DNA of 64,000 bases from JAFDZV01 sp035549015 (GTDB taxonomy: Bacteria; Bacteroidota; Ignavibacteria; OLB7). The first letter of the stretch is position 1, and every line of letters begins with the position of its first letter. This document shows, piece after piece, positions 16,968-26,232 of this stretch. The notes beneath the pieces are model-generated. The model had not been told where the DNA came from. It worked only from the letters and a program-made list of their open reading frames with translations, and ran no database searches. The stretch is taken from the NCBI GenBank assembly GCA_035549015.1, contig DASZRW010000075.1, positions 1 to 64,000 on the forward strand, written 5' to 3'. The position numbers were made by a program, and so were the translations under genes.

Positions 16968-18050
16968 CTACGTTGCACGGAAGATCCACCAGCCGCCCTC
17001 CAGCGGTTCGAGATAGAAGTACTCATCCGCTCCGACAAGTGGGAGTTCGCCGGAGGGAGAGTACAGATAGCCGAGCACGTCATCCTGCTTCCCTCCCACA
17101 GTGAACTGGACTGCGTCCTTCCAGGGAAGGCGGGAGTTGACGAAGGAGATGCGAAGGTCCCGCATCAGATCCACGGCGCTGTCCACGCGCGACAGCGCCA
17201 GGCCGGAACGCTTCACGATGGCGGCAAGCGTGTCGCGCCCCTTGCGACGCATCACATCGGTGGCACGGAAGCGCGCCTCCATCTGCCTGCGATCCTGGTC
17301 CGACAGCCCGGCAAGGAACTCCGCGCGCGCCTCGGCCGGAATCTCCTGCGCCGATTCCCCCCACGCGATGCCGTACCGATTCACCTGCGATGCAACATGA
17401 TCAATCCGCCCGAGCATCCAGAGCGAGTCCCCCTGCTTGAAAAGGCCGGCGAGCCTGCTGAACTGCTCCCGATGATCGAAGAAGTTCGTGCGAAGCTGAT
17501 CGTTGCTCAACAGGATGCGCCCGGTCTCACGAATAACGATCGGCTTCAGACTGCGGGGGAAGAGCGATGTGCTGTCCAGGTATTCGATGTCGCCGACGGC
17601 ATCCTCGATCTTGTTCTGGCGGCGGATCGCGCTCAGACGCCAGCCCTTCTCCTTCACCAGATTCGCAAAGAACACCCACTCCACCACCAGCGGACCGAAG
17701 CCATGAAGGGTGTCCGCGTCCACGGAGACGGCCGCGATCGCGGCGGCCCCGTCGGCACGGGTAGCGCGGGCGGAGGCCACGCGATAGTGCATGCGCTCCG
17801 GGAAGCGGATCGGTATGCCGTGGCTCTTGACAAGCCTGTCCGCCAGCTCATCCACGGCGTATGCAGGAATGCTGTCCACCGGCATCGCATCGGACTCCGT
17901 GAAGCGCAGATATCGTTCGATCAGCGGGCGGATGGCAAGCGAGTCCGCAGCGGATGCAAACGGGAACAGCCCGCCCTGCGCCCGCGCGCAGAACGATGGG
18001 ATCACGAACAGGGCAAACAGCGGAACCAGGGTACGAAACGATCGGCGCAT
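16968..18050 (-). CDS. Secreted or periplasmic protein of unknown function
   Basis: A 360-residue protein. The start at 18048-18050 is chosen because MRRSFRTLVPLFALFVIPSF is a good signal peptide (cleavage after ARA-Q). The mature part is largely alpha/beta, with 'DRQNK/RRQNKIEDAVGD'-type charged stretches and no recognised catalytic motif. It has no T9SS sorting domain and no lipobox, so it is probably periplasmic. I do not recognise the family. Confidence 0.7.
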   Translation of the reverse strand: MRRSFRTLVPLFALFVIPSFCARAQGGLFPFASAADSLAIRPLIERYLRFTESDAMPVDSIPAYAVDELADRLVKSHGIPIRFPERMHYRVASARATRADGAAAIAAVSVDADTLHGFGPLVVEWVFFANLVKEKGWRLSAIRRQNKIEDAVGDIEYLDSTSLFPRSLKPIVIRETGRILLSNDQLRTNFFDHREQFSRLAGLFKQGDSLWMLGRIDHVASQVNRYGIAWGESAQEIPAEARAEFLAGLSDQDRRQMEARFRATDVMRRKGRDTLAAIVKRSGLALSRVDSAVDLMRDLRISFVNSRLPWKDAVQFTVGGKQDDVLGYLYSPSGELPLVGADEYFYLEPLEGGWWIFRAT

Positions 18051-18385
18051 ATCGATGGAAGGATCAACTGAACGATGCGGCCGGTGCGACGGCGGCCGAA
18101 TGGTAACCCCGCACACGCCGTATTGTTAGCGTGCGGACGCCACCGGCAGGCATGGACATCGTGAACTGCAGAGCGTTGAACGCCGCCGGCACACCGTGCG
18201 CCATGACAGGGCGCGCCGGCACGGCAGCGAACCACAAGTATACGGGAATCGACAAATGCGAGGGAAGGCGGAACGGCGGCGGCACCGGGCGCCCCGCAGC
18301 AGCGCGCCCCGGCGGTTTGCAGCGCGCCGGCTGTTCTGTGGCTCCTCCCCATCTTGCTACTTCATCGTATCTTGGCGCATCCCAT
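18051..18385. other. Divergent intergenic region (335 bp)
   Basis: Separates the secreted unknown protein from rsmA. A -7-like box TATCTTGG (18368-18375) precedes the rsmA start by 10 bases. No gene was recognised. Confidence 0.4.
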
Positions 18386-19201
18386 ATGGATCATATCACG
18401 CCGAAGAAATCGCTCGGGCAGAACTTTCTGGTCGATGCCAACATCGCTCAGAAGATCGTCCGGGCGTTCGACGCCGGCCCTGCCGACATGGTGGTGGAGA
18501 TCGGCCCGGGGGAGGGGGCGCTCACGCGGATGCTTGCGGAGACCGCCGGACGGCTGGCGGCGGTGGAACTGGACGCGCGCGCGGCCGAACGCATTCGTAC
18601 GATGTTCGGCAGCCGCGTGCTGGTTATCGAACGGGATGTGCTGGAGGTATCGCTGCGTGAGCTGGCGGCGGAGTGCGGTGCGGAGCGCCTGCGAATCATC
18701 GGGAACATTCCGTACTATATCACCAGCCCGATCCTCTTCCACCTGTTCGAGCATCGAACGGTTGTCGCCGATGCAATGCTGATGATGCAGCGCGAGGTGG
18801 CGCTCCGTCTGGTTGCCCGCCCGCGCACGAAGGAATACGGCATCCTGGCGGTGATGGCACAAACCTATTCGGCACCGAAGCGACTGTTCGACGTTGGCCC
18901 CCGCTGTTTCTATCCATCGCCGAAGGTCACCTCATCGGTGGTGCATCTTCGGTTCGCCGATCTCGAAGGAATCGCCGGCATCGAGTCCGTTCACCGGCAG
19001 ATCGTTCGCGCGGCATTCAATCAACGGCGCAAGACGCTACGCAATTCACTGGCTCAACTCCTTCCGACACAGGAGGAACGTGACAGAGTTTTCACGCATG
19101 CAGAGATCGATCAAACGGCGCGCGCCGAAGAGCTTCTACCGCCGGACTTCATCCGCCTCGCCCGCGTATTCGCGGATGAGGTCGCGCATCGCGCGGGGTG
19201 A
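18386..19201 (+). CDS. rsmA: 16S rRNA (adenine(1518)-N6/adenine(1519)-N6)-dimethyltransferase
   Basis: A 271-residue protein, normal for KsgA/RsmA. The start is MDHITPKKSLGQNFL, and the family N-terminus 'KKSLGQNFL' fixes it. SAM motif I is EIGPGEGALT (38-47) and the adenine-pocket motif is NIPYYIT (107-113). It dimethylates two adjacent adenosines in the 3' terminal hairpin of 16S rRNA during small-subunit maturation. The last 26 bases overlap the start of the PAP2 gene, so rsmA leads a three-gene overlapping operon. Confidence 0.96.
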   Translation: MDHITPKKSLGQNFLVDANIAQKIVRAFDAGPADMVVEIGPGEGALTRMLAETAGRLAAVELDARAAERIRTMFGSRVLVIERDVLEVSLRELAAECGAERLRIIGNIPYYITSPILFHLFEHRTVVADAMLMMQREVALRLVARPRTKEYGILAVMAQTYSAPKRLFDVGPRCFYPSPKVTSSVVHLRFADLEGIAGIESVHRQIVRAAFNQRRKTLRNSLAQLLPTQEERDRVFTHAEIDQTARAEELLPPDFIRLARVFADEVAHRAG

Positions 19202-20141
19202 ACGCCGGCGCGAGAACGGCTGGCAGGCGATTCGCGCATCGCTCTGGAGCACCGATTATCTGGCGCTCGGCATGCTCGTGCTCTACACGCTGCTGGACCT
19301 CGTCTTCATCAAGCAGGTGAAGTCCGGCTTCGGCATCCTGCAGATCAACATCTTCACGATCGCCGGCGTGATCGCGCTTGCAAGCTGGTACGACCAGACG
19401 GGCAACCGCATCGCGCTCCTCTTCCGGTCGTTCTACATCCTGCCGGTGGGCTACATGATGTACTCGCAGGTGCACAACTACATCCCGCTTGTGCATCCGC
19501 AGATCTACGACGCAACGCTCGCCTCGTGGGACCTCGCCATCTTCGGTGTCTACCCGACTGTCTGGATCACCAGATTTGCAACGCCGGCCGTAACGGAGTA
19601 CTTCCAGATCTGGTACAATCTCTTCCAGATCATGCTGGTTGTGCCGGCCGTGGGGTTCTATGCCGGGGGACAGATGCGCCGCTTCCGTTCCTATGCGATG
19701 ATGCTGATGCTCGGCTTCTATCTGAGCTATCTTCTCTACTTCGTGATGCCGGCAATCGGCCCCCGCTTTCAACTGCACGACTTTCACGCCATCAACACGG
19801 AGCTTCCCGGCGTGTTCCTCACGCAGCCGTTCCGCGAGCTGATCAATGCAGGGAACGGGATCGTTCCGGAGATGAAGAATCCGTACGACGTCGTCAATCG
19901 CGACTGCATGCCGAGCGGCCATACGATGCTCTCGCTGCTGGGCATCCTGCTTGCATGGCGCTATCGTTCGCGCTGGCGCTGGTTCATCACCATCGGCGGC
20001 ATCAGCGTGATGATCTCCACGGTCTATCTGCGCTATCATTATGCGGTGGACCTCATGGCCGGCATCGTGCTTGCCCTGATCGTCTTCGTCATGGAACCAT
20101 GGATCGTGCGGCTGTGGCGACGATCGGGCATACAGATATGA
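19176..20141 (+). CDS. PAP2-superfamily membrane protein (AUR1/inositolphosphotransferase-like)
   Basis: A 321-residue protein with about six transmembrane helices. The start at 19176 (MRSRIARGERR) lies inside the rsmA 3' end; an in-frame upstream extension would encode only rsmA-shadow sequence. Conserved PAP2 motifs are PSGH (246-249) and STVYLRYHYAVD (281-292) with His288 and Asp292. The usual Arg of the SR-x5-H motif is Thr here, as in AUR1-type phosphotransferases. It probably acts on lipid phosphates or transfers phospho-head-groups at the membrane. The stop overlaps the next start (ATGA, 20138-20141). Confidence 0.85.
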   Translation: MRSRIARGERRRENGWQAIRASLWSTDYLALGMLVLYTLLDLVFIKQVKSGFGILQINIFTIAGVIALASWYDQTGNRIALLFRSFYILPVGYMMYSQVHNYIPLVHPQIYDATLASWDLAIFGVYPTVWITRFATPAVTEYFQIWYNLFQIMLVVPAVGFYAGGQMRRFRSYAMMLMLGFYLSYLLYFVMPAIGPRFQLHDFHAINTELPGVFLTQPFRELINAGNGIVPEMKNPYDVVNRDCMPSGHTMLSLLGILLAWRYRSRWRWFITIGGISVMISTVYLRYHYAVDLMAGIVLALIVFVMEPWIVRLWRRSGIQI

Positions 20142-20881
20142 ACGCCGCACGGCGCGCCGGTACAGTGTGCGGCGGCGCGCTGTGCGTGCTGATGCTGGCT
20201 GCAATCGCTCCGGCACTCAGCGCCCAGATGCCATCGGCCGACTCGCTTGCACGCGCCGCGCTGGAGAACGCCCCCTCCACCTCATCGCTTCTCGAACTGT
20301 TCCTTCCAAACGGAGTGCGCGCCGGATACCTGACGCGTGCCTGGCTGCGCGACTCGCTTCCCCGGCCGAGCGATTCGCTGGACGATCTGGTACGAACCGA
20401 TCTGATCTACCTCCGGGCGCTGGGTGAGTCCGGCGGCGACATCGGCACGGCATTGCTCGCATCGCTCATCGCCTGCTTCGAGCATCGAACCATTCCGCTC
20501 TCCATCGGCATCAGGCTTCCGCTGACGCTGGAACCGGAGGATGCATTCCAGCGGCGCGTATCGCAGCTTCCGAAGCACCTCTTCGCGGACAATCCGAACG
20601 GTGATGACCGCGACAAGCTTCAGCACTTCTTCGCCTCTGCATGGCTGGCGTGGACACTGGACAATCGGGAGATGGCGGACGTGGTGGGCCTGGGCGTTGA
20701 GGCGGGCGAGGAGGCGTTCGTTGACGGAGGCGCGAACGATCCGCGCGACGTGCGCGCGAACAGACTGGGGCAGTTGTACGTGCAGTTGCTCCGCTCGCAT
20801 CCGCGAGCGCTCCCCAGCACGATGTTCCGCGCATGGAACCGAAAGTACGGCACCGAACGCCCGGGCCCTTCCCACCATTGA
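20138..20881 (+). CDS. Secreted protein, DUF2279-like
   Basis: A 247-residue protein with a signal peptide (GALCVLMLAAIAPALSAQ). The mature part contains 'DRDKLQHFFASAWLAW' and 'GLGVEAGEEAFVDGG', resembling the DKxxHF...G...E pattern of periplasmic DUF2279/YfiM-like proteins; the assignment is tentative. The start overlaps the PAP2 stop by 4 bp, so the three genes from rsmA are probably translated together. A function related to the PAP2 membrane enzyme is plausible. Confidence 0.65.
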   Translation: MNAARRAGTVCGGALCVLMLAAIAPALSAQMPSADSLARAALENAPSTSSLLELFLPNGVRAGYLTRAWLRDSLPRPSDSLDDLVRTDLIYLRALGESGGDIGTALLASLIACFEHRTIPLSIGIRLPLTLEPEDAFQRRVSQLPKHLFADNPNGDDRDKLQHFFASAWLAWTLDNREMADVVGLGVEAGEEAFVDGGANDPRDVRANRLGQLYVQLLRSHPRALPSTMFRAWNRKYGTERPGPSHH

Positions 20882-20894
20882 TGAGAAGGGCCCG
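20862..20894. terminator. Hairpin enclosing the stop codon
   Basis: A perfect 10-bp stem CGGGCCCTTC (20862-20871) with GAAGGGCCCG (20885-20894). The TGA of the preceding gene (20879-20881) sits in the loop. It lies between convergent genes and has no T-run. Confidence 0.5.
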
Positions 20895-20998
20895 TGAGTT
20901 CGTCGCTGCCGCCTGCCGAGCGGCACGCACATCACCGCACAATTCGATCCGCCTCCCACGAGGAGCGCATCGGGGTTTGCTCTCCGCTCCGAAAAAGG

Positions 20999-22633
20999 CT
21001 AGTGCATTACGACGATTTCGTGTACCGCAGCGCCTTCCTTGAATCGGGCACGGCAGTAATAGGTTCCATTCGGCAGCGACGCAGCATCCAGCGGGATGCG
21101 ATGCGTCCCCTGCGACAGCGTTGCATCGAGCAGCGTTCGCACCACGGCTCCCCGGCTATCGCACAGATCCACCACCAGCGGTCCGCCCGAGGGCAGTCCC
21201 ACATCCACCATTGTCTCCGCGGCCGCCGGCAGTGGACAGGCGGCCAGCGTAACCATGGAGGCACCCACGGGCTCGCGGCCCACGCCCGCTCCGGCCGCCT
21301 TCGAGAATCCTTCCATCGGTATGCGGACCGTGCCGTGATCGGCATCGTTGGTGACGATCACCAGGTCCGCGCTCTCCTCCCGATTCTCCACGCTCGGCTG
21401 GAAGCGAACGCTCATCTCCACGTTCTGATTCCCCGCGAGCGTAATCGGATAGGAGCTCGTGGGAGCAAGAAGCGCGAAGTCGTGCGCATCCGTTCCGTCG
21501 ATATAGATGGAGTCGACACGGAGCCCGGCGGCATTGGCGGCCGCGAGCGTGCGGGCGCGGGTAACGGATTCCCCGAGCCGAACCGAATCGAAACTGATCA
21601 CCGAGGTATCGGCCATTGCCGCGGGCTTCAGCTGCTTCGCACGGAACCGGTAGATCGCCCCGGCATCCCCCACCGCCAGCACGATGCCGCCCCCGGGAGC
21701 CGTTGCCATGGTCCAGAGCGTTGGTGCCGTCTGCGGGAACGAGACGTCGCGCTGCCACGTGGCGCCGCTGTCCGCCGAGACGAGCATCACCGAGAGCGGG
21801 CCGCACATGAAGCCGGTGCCCGCGTTCAGGAAGGTGACATGGGTGAAAATGGAGGTCGCGTACGCGCTCGGCAGGGGAAGCTTGCTCCATGTCCTGCCGG
21901 CATCGTTCGAACGGAGCGCAACCCCGTTGAAGCCGGCTGCGAAGCAGCGCGCCGAGTCGGCGCAGAAGATGGAGTTGACGCCACCCGCCGTGGTCTGCAC
22001 CTTCGTCCACGATGCGCCCCCGTCGGTTGTCTTGTAGATCACCCCCGCCGCGAAGCTGGGATCGGCGCTGCCGGCGGCGTATCCGGTCATCGGACTGGTG
22101 AACCAGCACTTGTCGAAGGAGTAGGTCCCCGCGATGGTCACCTTGTTCCAGTGCGCGCCGCCGTCGTGGGTGGCGACGATTACACCGGTGGATGTCCCGG
22201 CGGTATCGAACTCCCCTCCGGTGACCCAGCAGTTGCTGGAGTCGTAGCCGAAGATGCCGAACGTGAAGCCGCTGTTGTAGTGCAGGTCCTGCGCAGTCCA
22301 GTGCGCGCCGCCGTCAAGGGACTTCAGGAGCGCGCCGTCGTCGCCGGCAACGTAGACGATATCCCCCTGCGAGCCGGCGGTTGCATAGACGCCCCAGAGC
22401 CCGGAGGTGGTGGGGACCGTGAGGCTGCGCCACGTACGGCCGGAGTCGCTCGATACCGCAGCAACGGCGAAATCGCCGACCGCGTACCAGCGTGATGCCG
22501 TAACCGCACAGACCCCCTTGTAGTTATCGGTCGCGCCCGGAGCAAGACGTTCCCACTTCCCCTGCCCGCACATCAGTGCAGGCACCAGCAGGAAGAGAAG
22601 CGCGAGTGTAGTGCGTATCGATGCTCTGCTCAT
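20999..22633 (-). CDS. Secreted BNR/Ycf48-like beta-propeller protein with T9SS sorting domain
   Basis: A 544-residue protein from the ATG at 22631-22633, followed by a signal peptide (TTLALLFLLVPALMCGQ). About six blades carry the 'S.D.G.TW' pattern (for example DSGRTWRSL, DGGAHWTAQ, DAGRTWSKL) typical of sialidase/Ycf48-type propellers. A Hyr/ASPM-like 'NVEMSVRFQPSVENREES' immunoglobulin-type segment follows, then a type IX sorting domain ('LPNGTYYCRARF') at the C-terminus. It is a surface or secreted protein; no sialidase catalytic residues were recognised. Confidence 0.85.
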   Translation of the reverse strand: MSRASIRTTLALLFLLVPALMCGQGKWERLAPGATDNYKGVCAVTASRWYAVGDFAVAAVSSDSGRTWRSLTVPTTSGLWGVYATAGSQGDIVYVAGDDGALLKSLDGGAHWTAQDLHYNSGFTFGIFGYDSSNCWVTGGEFDTAGTSTGVIVATHDGGAHWNKVTIAGTYSFDKCWFTSPMTGYAAGSADPSFAAGVIYKTTDGGASWTKVQTTAGGVNSIFCADSARCFAAGFNGVALRSNDAGRTWSKLPLPSAYATSIFTHVTFLNAGTGFMCGPLSVMLVSADSGATWQRDVSFPQTAPTLWTMATAPGGGIVLAVGDAGAIYRFRAKQLKPAAMADTSVISFDSVRLGESVTRARTLAAANAAGLRVDSIYIDGTDAHDFALLAPTSSYPITLAGNQNVEMSVRFQPSVENREESADLVIVTNDADHGTVRIPMEGFSKAAGAGVGREPVGASMVTLAACPLPAAAETMVDVGLPSGGPLVVDLCDSRGAVVRTLLDATLSQGTHRIPLDAASLPNGTYYCRARFKEGAAVHEIVVMH

Positions 22634-23156
22634 GATCGTTTCTCGAATATTGATCTTATGGATACTCATCCTGGCCGAATCTCCCGCTGCCGTTCGGGAG
22701 GCGTATCGTTCGATCGTGAACTTATCGGCGGAAGCGTTGGGTGAACAAACCAACATGAGGCGCATTCATAGCAATTCAGCGCCGGCATGCAGCGGTCCGG
22801 GCGAAGGCCGGCACGCGATGGGAGCCGATATGGAACGGTGTGTCGGTGGCAGGTGGTCCGGTTGAGGATGGTGACCGGGACCGGTTGCGGCCGCGGCCGC
22901 GAGCATCCCTCCTCACGCCTGCAGGACGGAAGGAGAATGAGACGATCGAGGAGATGGATCGCGGCTATCGAGAACATGGATCGCGCCGGTCCCGCGCCGG
23001 AACCGGCTTCAGTCGGCGGATGGTTCGCCGAACGGAAACAGCCGGAGCATCGCGCGGCCGCTGCAGGGCTCCGGCCTCCAACGCCGCCACGCGGCCCACG
23101 CCGCCACGCCGCCACGCCGCTCACGCCTGCCACGCGGCTCACGACTGCCACGCGGC
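22634..23156. other. Intergenic region (523 bp) ending in GC-rich tandem repeats
   Basis: Lies between two minus-strand genes. No gene was recognised; the right end is a minisatellite (23082-23160). Confidence 0.55.
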
Positions 23157-23160
23157 TCAC
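23082..23160. repeat. Minisatellite of 8-9-bp CACGC-rich units
   Basis: About nine degenerate units of the type ACGCCGCC / ACGCGGCTC in direct tandem. It runs up to and into the stop codon of the following minus-strand gene. Confidence 0.75.
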
Positions 23161-24698
23161 GCCGCCGCGCGGGAGCGCTCGTGAGCGGAGCCCGGGAGCG
23201 CGGCTCTCAACGATGCGATCCTGCGATCCAGCCAGGTGAGATACTGGAAGTGGCGGAACGCGTTGCACTCCATCGGGTCATTCTCCAGCGGCGCAAGCCT
23301 GTTCCGTATGTCGATGAACAGTTCCAGGAGTTCGGCGCGGTTCCGGACACGGATCAGGGAGCGGAACATCTCCAGCACGATGGTTTCGAACCGATGGATG
23401 ATCTTCCGCGACCGCAGATATCGATAGGCGGAACGGACCCGGTATTCCAGGAGGTCCTCATGCCCGAGCTCGAAGTGGATCACGATGTTCACCAGCCGTG
23501 CGTGCGCGTACACCTCACGTCCGCGGATCGGTTCCGGCCCGTTGAGGATGGCATTGTTGAACTCCAGCGCGCGCTCGAAATCGTTCAGCTCGAAGTAGAG
23601 CAGCGTGAGATTGCTCCGGAAGCGGAGCAGGTAGTCCTGATCGAGATGCGGTGCAAGGCGGCGCAGCCCCTGCTCTATCTCGATCGCGAGCGATTGGAAT
23701 CGTTCGCGATCGTCCATCCCGAGCGCAAGCGTGAGCATGTTGAGATAGACCGTGCCGAAGAGATGCGCCTGCAGCCGAACGCAGCCGCGGCGCCGCGGTC
23801 CGATCTGATTCTGCGCGCGTTCCCGGAGCATCTCCACCAGCGTCCAGAACTCCTGGATCAGGCCGTTCCGTTTCAGCAGCATGAGATGGTTGGAGGCGGC
23901 GGCGAAGTACCAGGTGATGCGCGAACGGATCAGCGAGGGATGGGCGTCGAAGAGATCCATCTGCTCGCGGGTAAAGCGCAGCGCCCCGGCATCGTCCCCG
24001 AGGGCATGATGATACATCGCCCGCGACCAGCGATCCAGAATCCTGGCCTTCACGGAGAGGACGGGACCAGCGTTGCCGGGATGCAGCTTCATCAGCCTCT
24101 CCAGCTCCTCGACGATCTTCGGCGAACGGAGCGCCCCGGGGAGGAAGGGAACGGCCAGACGGCGCATGGCAACGTTGTGATCCACCAGGTCCCGGTATGC
24201 ATCCACCACCGTGTACACCTCCGCGTAGATGGAAAGCACGCCGCCGTCCGTATCGGTGACGCCGGGGTTCAGCGTCTCGTTCCAGGCCAGCACCTCCAGC
24301 ATCGCCAGATGGTCCTCATGCTCGCGGGCAAGCTCCATCGCGCTCTCCGCCATCTTCCGGGCCTGATCGGTGAGGCCGCGATCGACGAGGATCTCGATGT
24401 TGTGAATCAACCCGCGAACCTCCGCGCGAACCGTGGTCTCCGTGTGATAGGCACGCAGGCTGCGCATGACCTGCTCGTACAGATACCGCTTCGCAACGTT
24501 GAACTGCCTCACCAGCGGCATGCCCGCAAACTGCCGCTTCAGGCTCGCCTCGTTGTAGCTTTCCATCGCATCGATGGCGTCGAAGAGGGCAAGATAGAGC
24601 TTGCTGCCGCGATAGAACGTTGCCTGCAGTTTGAAGTATCGCTTCTCCGCTTTGGAGAGCGACTTCACGAGGCGGAAGAGATCGTCCGAGGCTTTCAT
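23157..24698 (-). CDS. Alpha-helical repeat (TPR-like) protein of unknown function
   Basis: A 513-residue protein starting at MKASDDLFRLVKSLSKAEKRYF. The longer frame upstream is rejected because it would run antisense through the glycosyltransferase gene. It is almost entirely helical, with repeating helix pairs such as 'RALEFNNAILNGPEP' and 'ELNDFERALEF', so it resembles TPR-type scaffolds. There is no signal peptide, so it is cytoplasmic. The 'LSKAEKRYFK' N-terminus is a pattern I associate with uncharacterised Bacteroidota proteins. The C-terminus is rich in Arg and Ala and abuts the minisatellite. Confidence 0.75.
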   Translation of the reverse strand: MKASDDLFRLVKSLSKAEKRYFKLQATFYRGSKLYLALFDAIDAMESYNEASLKRQFAGMPLVRQFNVAKRYLYEQVMRSLRAYHTETTVRAEVRGLIHNIEILVDRGLTDQARKMAESAMELAREHEDHLAMLEVLAWNETLNPGVTDTDGGVLSIYAEVYTVVDAYRDLVDHNVAMRRLAVPFLPGALRSPKIVEELERLMKLHPGNAGPVLSVKARILDRWSRAMYHHALGDDAGALRFTREQMDLFDAHPSLIRSRITWYFAAASNHLMLLKRNGLIQEFWTLVEMLRERAQNQIGPRRRGCVRLQAHLFGTVYLNMLTLALGMDDRERFQSLAIEIEQGLRRLAPHLDQDYLLRFRSNLTLLYFELNDFERALEFNNAILNGPEPIRGREVYAHARLVNIVIHFELGHEDLLEYRVRSAYRYLRSRKIIHRFETIVLEMFRSLIRVRNRAELLELFIDIRNRLAPLENDPMECNAFRHFQYLTWLDRRIASLRAALPGSAHERSRAAA

Positions 24699-25004
24699 GG
24701 ATCGGGTTGAATAATGATATCGGGGTCCGGCACTCCGCAGCCTGTTGAACCGCCAGCGGCCGGCTCGGTATCGGAGCCGGCGGCAGGTCCCGGAACGGGG
24801 GAGCATGGCGGCTGTTCGCCCGCGGCATCCGCGCGGGCCGCCGATGGGACCGGCCTCGCCGGCAGGCTTGTTCAAGGGTCTCCCAACAATACCCGCAACA
24901 CCGCCATAATGTTTCCCGGCGGCGCCCCGGCGGATCGCTGTACGGCACTGCGATAGTATTTTGCGGCCCAACTGCTGAGTTGCTCCACTCCTGAATTCCG
25001 CTCG
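24699..25004. other. Divergent intergenic region (306 bp)
   Basis: Contains a GCCGGCTC/GAGCCGGC hairpin (24759-24781). No gene was recognised. Confidence 0.5.
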
Positions 25005-26087
25005 ATGAAGATACTCCTGGACGTGACCCCGCTGATGAGAACCGGGCTCACCGGCATCGGCGTCTATGCCCGCAGCCTCTGGCACGCGCTCCGCATGATG
25101 CCGGACCTTGAGGTTCACGGACGGTGGCGGATCGCGCGCTTCGGCAAGCGGCATCTGCTGCGGGCACACGCACAGGGACCGGCGGGCCCGCGCATTCCCC
25201 TCCTCTCGGACCTCAACCTGCGCGGCTTCGACATCTACCACGGCACGGACTTCCGCATACCCCGGCGCGGACTCTACCGGCGCGTTGTCACGATTCACGA
25301 CATGGTCGTCTTCGAAGATGATCTCGTGGACCACCGCTTCGCGCAGCAGGGTATCGAGCGGATGCGGCGCACGCTGGTGGACTGCCGGCCCGACGGTGTG
25401 ATCGCGATCTCCGAGTTCACACGCGAGCGCATTCTTCACTTCTTCCCGCAACTGGAACGGATACTCCACGTAGTGCCGCTCGGTGTGGACGCCGGCCGCT
25501 TCACCCGGCCGCTTCCGGAGCGATCCGTAATGCCGGCCGGCATCGGCGCAGGACCGTTTCTGCTTTCGGTTGGATCGGTGGAGAAGCGAAAGAACCTTGC
25601 GGCATCGATACAGGCGTTCGAGATCGCACGCGAGCGCCACGGCGAACTCTCCTTCGTCATCGCCGGTACGAACGGCCACGGCGCGGATGCGATCGATGCC
25701 CGCATCGCCGCATCGAAACATCGCAATGCGATTCATCGTCTCGGCTTCGTTGATGACGATCTCCTGCTCGCACTCTATCGCGGCGCGCGTGCGGTGCTCT
25801 ATCCCTCGCTCTACGAGGGGTTCGGCCTGCCGGTGCTGGAGGCGATGGCAGCCGGAAGCCCGGTGATCACGAGCAACCGCGGCGCAATGGCCGAAGCGGC
25901 CGGAAGCGCAGCTCTGCTGGTGAATCCCGAGGCGCCGGAGGAGATCGCCGCGGCGATCCTTACGCTCCTCGATGAGGATGCCGAATGCGTTCGCCTCCGC
26001 GCCGCCGGACGTGAACGCGCCGCCGCGCATACGTGGCAGCGCTGTGCGGAGAGAACCGTGGCCGCCTATCGCGCCGTGCTGCCATAG
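25005..26087 (+). CDS. GT4-family glycosyltransferase
   Basis: A 360-residue protein beginning MKILLDVTPLMRTGLTGIGVY, the family N-terminus with a Gly-rich acceptor loop. The second half carries 'LSVGSVEKRKNL' and the EX7E motif in 'YPSLYEGFGLPVLEAM', followed by 'GSPVITSNRGAMAEAAG'. It most resembles mannosyltransferase-type GT4 enzymes of O-antigen or exopolysaccharide assembly, acting on the cytoplasmic face of the inner membrane. It stands alone, 145 bases before the CHRD protein. Confidence 0.92.
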   Translation: MKILLDVTPLMRTGLTGIGVYARSLWHALRMMPDLEVHGRWRIARFGKRHLLRAHAQGPAGPRIPLLSDLNLRGFDIYHGTDFRIPRRGLYRRVVTIHDMVVFEDDLVDHRFAQQGIERMRRTLVDCRPDGVIAISEFTRERILHFFPQLERILHVVPLGVDAGRFTRPLPERSVMPAGIGAGPFLLSVGSVEKRKNLAASIQAFEIARERHGELSFVIAGTNGHGADAIDARIAASKHRNAIHRLGFVDDDLLLALYRGARAVLYPSLYEGFGLPVLEAMAAGSPVITSNRGAMAEAAGSAALLVNPEAPEEIAAAILTLLDEDAECVRLRAAGRERAAAHTWQRCAERTVAAYRAVLP

Positions 26088-26232
26088 GCCGATATCTCCG
26101 CCATGCCGCCGGCCCCGCTCCCGTACGCTGCGCTCCGGCAGGTGGAAAGGAAATCACAATGCCCGTCGTCCCGATCGTTCGGAGTTTCCTCCGGCTTCGC
26201 ATCGTTCGGATCATACAAACCAGAGGCGCTTC

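Noticed and set aside
23157..26030. Extension of the TPR-like protein to 957 residues
   Set aside because: The extra 444 residues would be antisense to a clear GT4 gene (25005-26087) and have low-complexity composition.
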